DNA from: Rhizobium sp. PP-CC-3A-592
GTDB lineage: Bacteria > Pseudomonadota > Alphaproteobacteria > Rhizobiales > Rhizobiaceae
Reading direction: 5' to 3'
DNA length: 64,000 bases
Assembly: GCF_003217095.1 (NCBI RefSeq)
Contig: NZ_QJSR01000001.1
Location: 1,030,009-1,094,008 of the forward strand
Shown piece after piece: positions 63,672 to 64,000 of this stretch (position 1 is its first letter; every line of letters starts with the position of its first letter). A program made the translations under genes and the position numbers. The notes beneath the pieces are model-generated. The model worked only from the letters and a program-made list of their open reading frames with translations, did not search any database and had not been told where the DNA came from.

Positions 63672-64000
63672 GTCGTGGCGCCTGACAGACAGGGGCGCGG
63701 CGTTGTGATCAGCCACTCAGGCGGCGATGGCCGTCATCACATTCAGAATGCCCGGCTATCATCCTTCGCGCGCCACTCTCTCCCAATGCGATCTTGCAAT
63801 ACCGCCTCCTTGGCCTTGCCGAACGGGCCCTCCGCATCCCGAAGCCCATCAAGAACCTGAATTCTATCAACACGTTGATCCCGAAACGCATTTTCTGTCA
63901 GAAAAACGCCATCTGGCGCTGGACACCTCCGAACAAGATGTTATAACCCCGCTCGCTTCCCGGGGAAAACCAAAGCCCCACGGTCTGCAAGGACCTTCGA
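63672..64000. other. gap at the right edge
   Basis: No gene I can support lies in these 329 bases. A promoter-like pair is present near the end (63920-63947), pointing out of the window, where a tRNA or other gene may start. Confidence 0.5.
63920..63947 (+). promoter_or_regulatory. sigma-70-like promoter at the window edge
   Basis: TGGACA and TATAAC are separated by 16 bases, each one base from consensus. It reads towards the right edge. The downstream gene is outside the window. Confidence 0.4.

Noticed and set aside
1-64000. CRISPR arrays, transposases, integrases or prophage genes
   Set aside because: I looked for regularly spaced repeats and for typical recombinase motifs and saw none. 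The only mobile-type item is the short inverted-repeat element at 2338-2530.

Overview
The window is a chromosomal segment of a GC-rich alphaproteobacterium of the Rhizobiaceae (Rhizobium/Agrobacterium/Ensifer type). The evidence is the lineage-specific motility genes visN/visR, rem, motC, motE, motD-type fliK, flaF/flbT, cheS, cheT and soluble icpA, in an order that closely follows the Sinorhizobium meliloti flagellar region. I cannot assign a genus from the sequence alone.

Layout. Bases 1-326 hold the tail of a possible + strand gene and no clear gene after that. From 327 to 32574 almost every gene is on the minus strand. In transcription order, reading right to left, these are: DUF1217 gene, flgF, fliI and a membrane protein; then flgB-flgC-fliE-flgG-flgA-flgI-motE-flgH-fliL-fliP; three separately transcribed flagellins; fliH-like, motB, motC, fliK and a lytic transglycosylase; rem; flgE-flgK-flgL-flaF-flbT-flgD-fliQ; flhA-fliR-fliJ-like; and flgJ, flgN-like and a FliL-like protein. 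From 32771 to 38183 a plus-strand block encodes motA, the C-ring (fliM, fliN, fliG), flhB and an unknown protein. The master regulators visN/visR (38205-39754) lie on the minus strand behind an unusually AT-rich 820-base upstream region. fliF follows at 40575-42257. The chemotaxis operon icpA-cheS-cheY1-cheA-cheW-cheR-cheB-cheY2-cheD-cheT occupies 42550-51112 on the minus strand. From 51.6 kb on, genes are mostly on the plus strand: small stress-type membrane proteins, a YbaK-family deacylase, a DUF930 protein, an ECF sigma/anti-sigma pair, a Bax-inhibitor-1 protein, a DUF2076 protein, tRNA-Thr, then murA, a DUF2948 gene, hisD, a UPF0262 gene, a low-molecular-weight phosphatase, infA, maf and yacG.

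How it works together. VisN/VisR sit at the top of the flagellar cascade and activate rem, which activates the structural operons. Several of these operons share a motif I could read directly, CGCAAG-N9-CTAG or a close variant, upstream of motA, flgB, flgE, flhA, fliF, the flgF operon, the fliH/mot operon and one flagellin. The window encodes basal body, export gate, C-ring, hook, filament and a proton motor with the rhizobial periplasmic additions MotC and MotE. The chemotaxis operon has two CheY proteins and no canonical CheZ; CheS and CheT are the candidate signal-termination factors. No phage, IS transposase or CRISPR array was seen. The most unusual non-coding items are a 193-bp element with 32-bp terminal inverted repeats that supplies the 3' end of the fliJ-like gene, a cluster of palindromes after flgJ, three TTGCGCAA palindromes at exactly 15-base intervals after murA, and a 23-bp tandem duplication of a promoter half-site.
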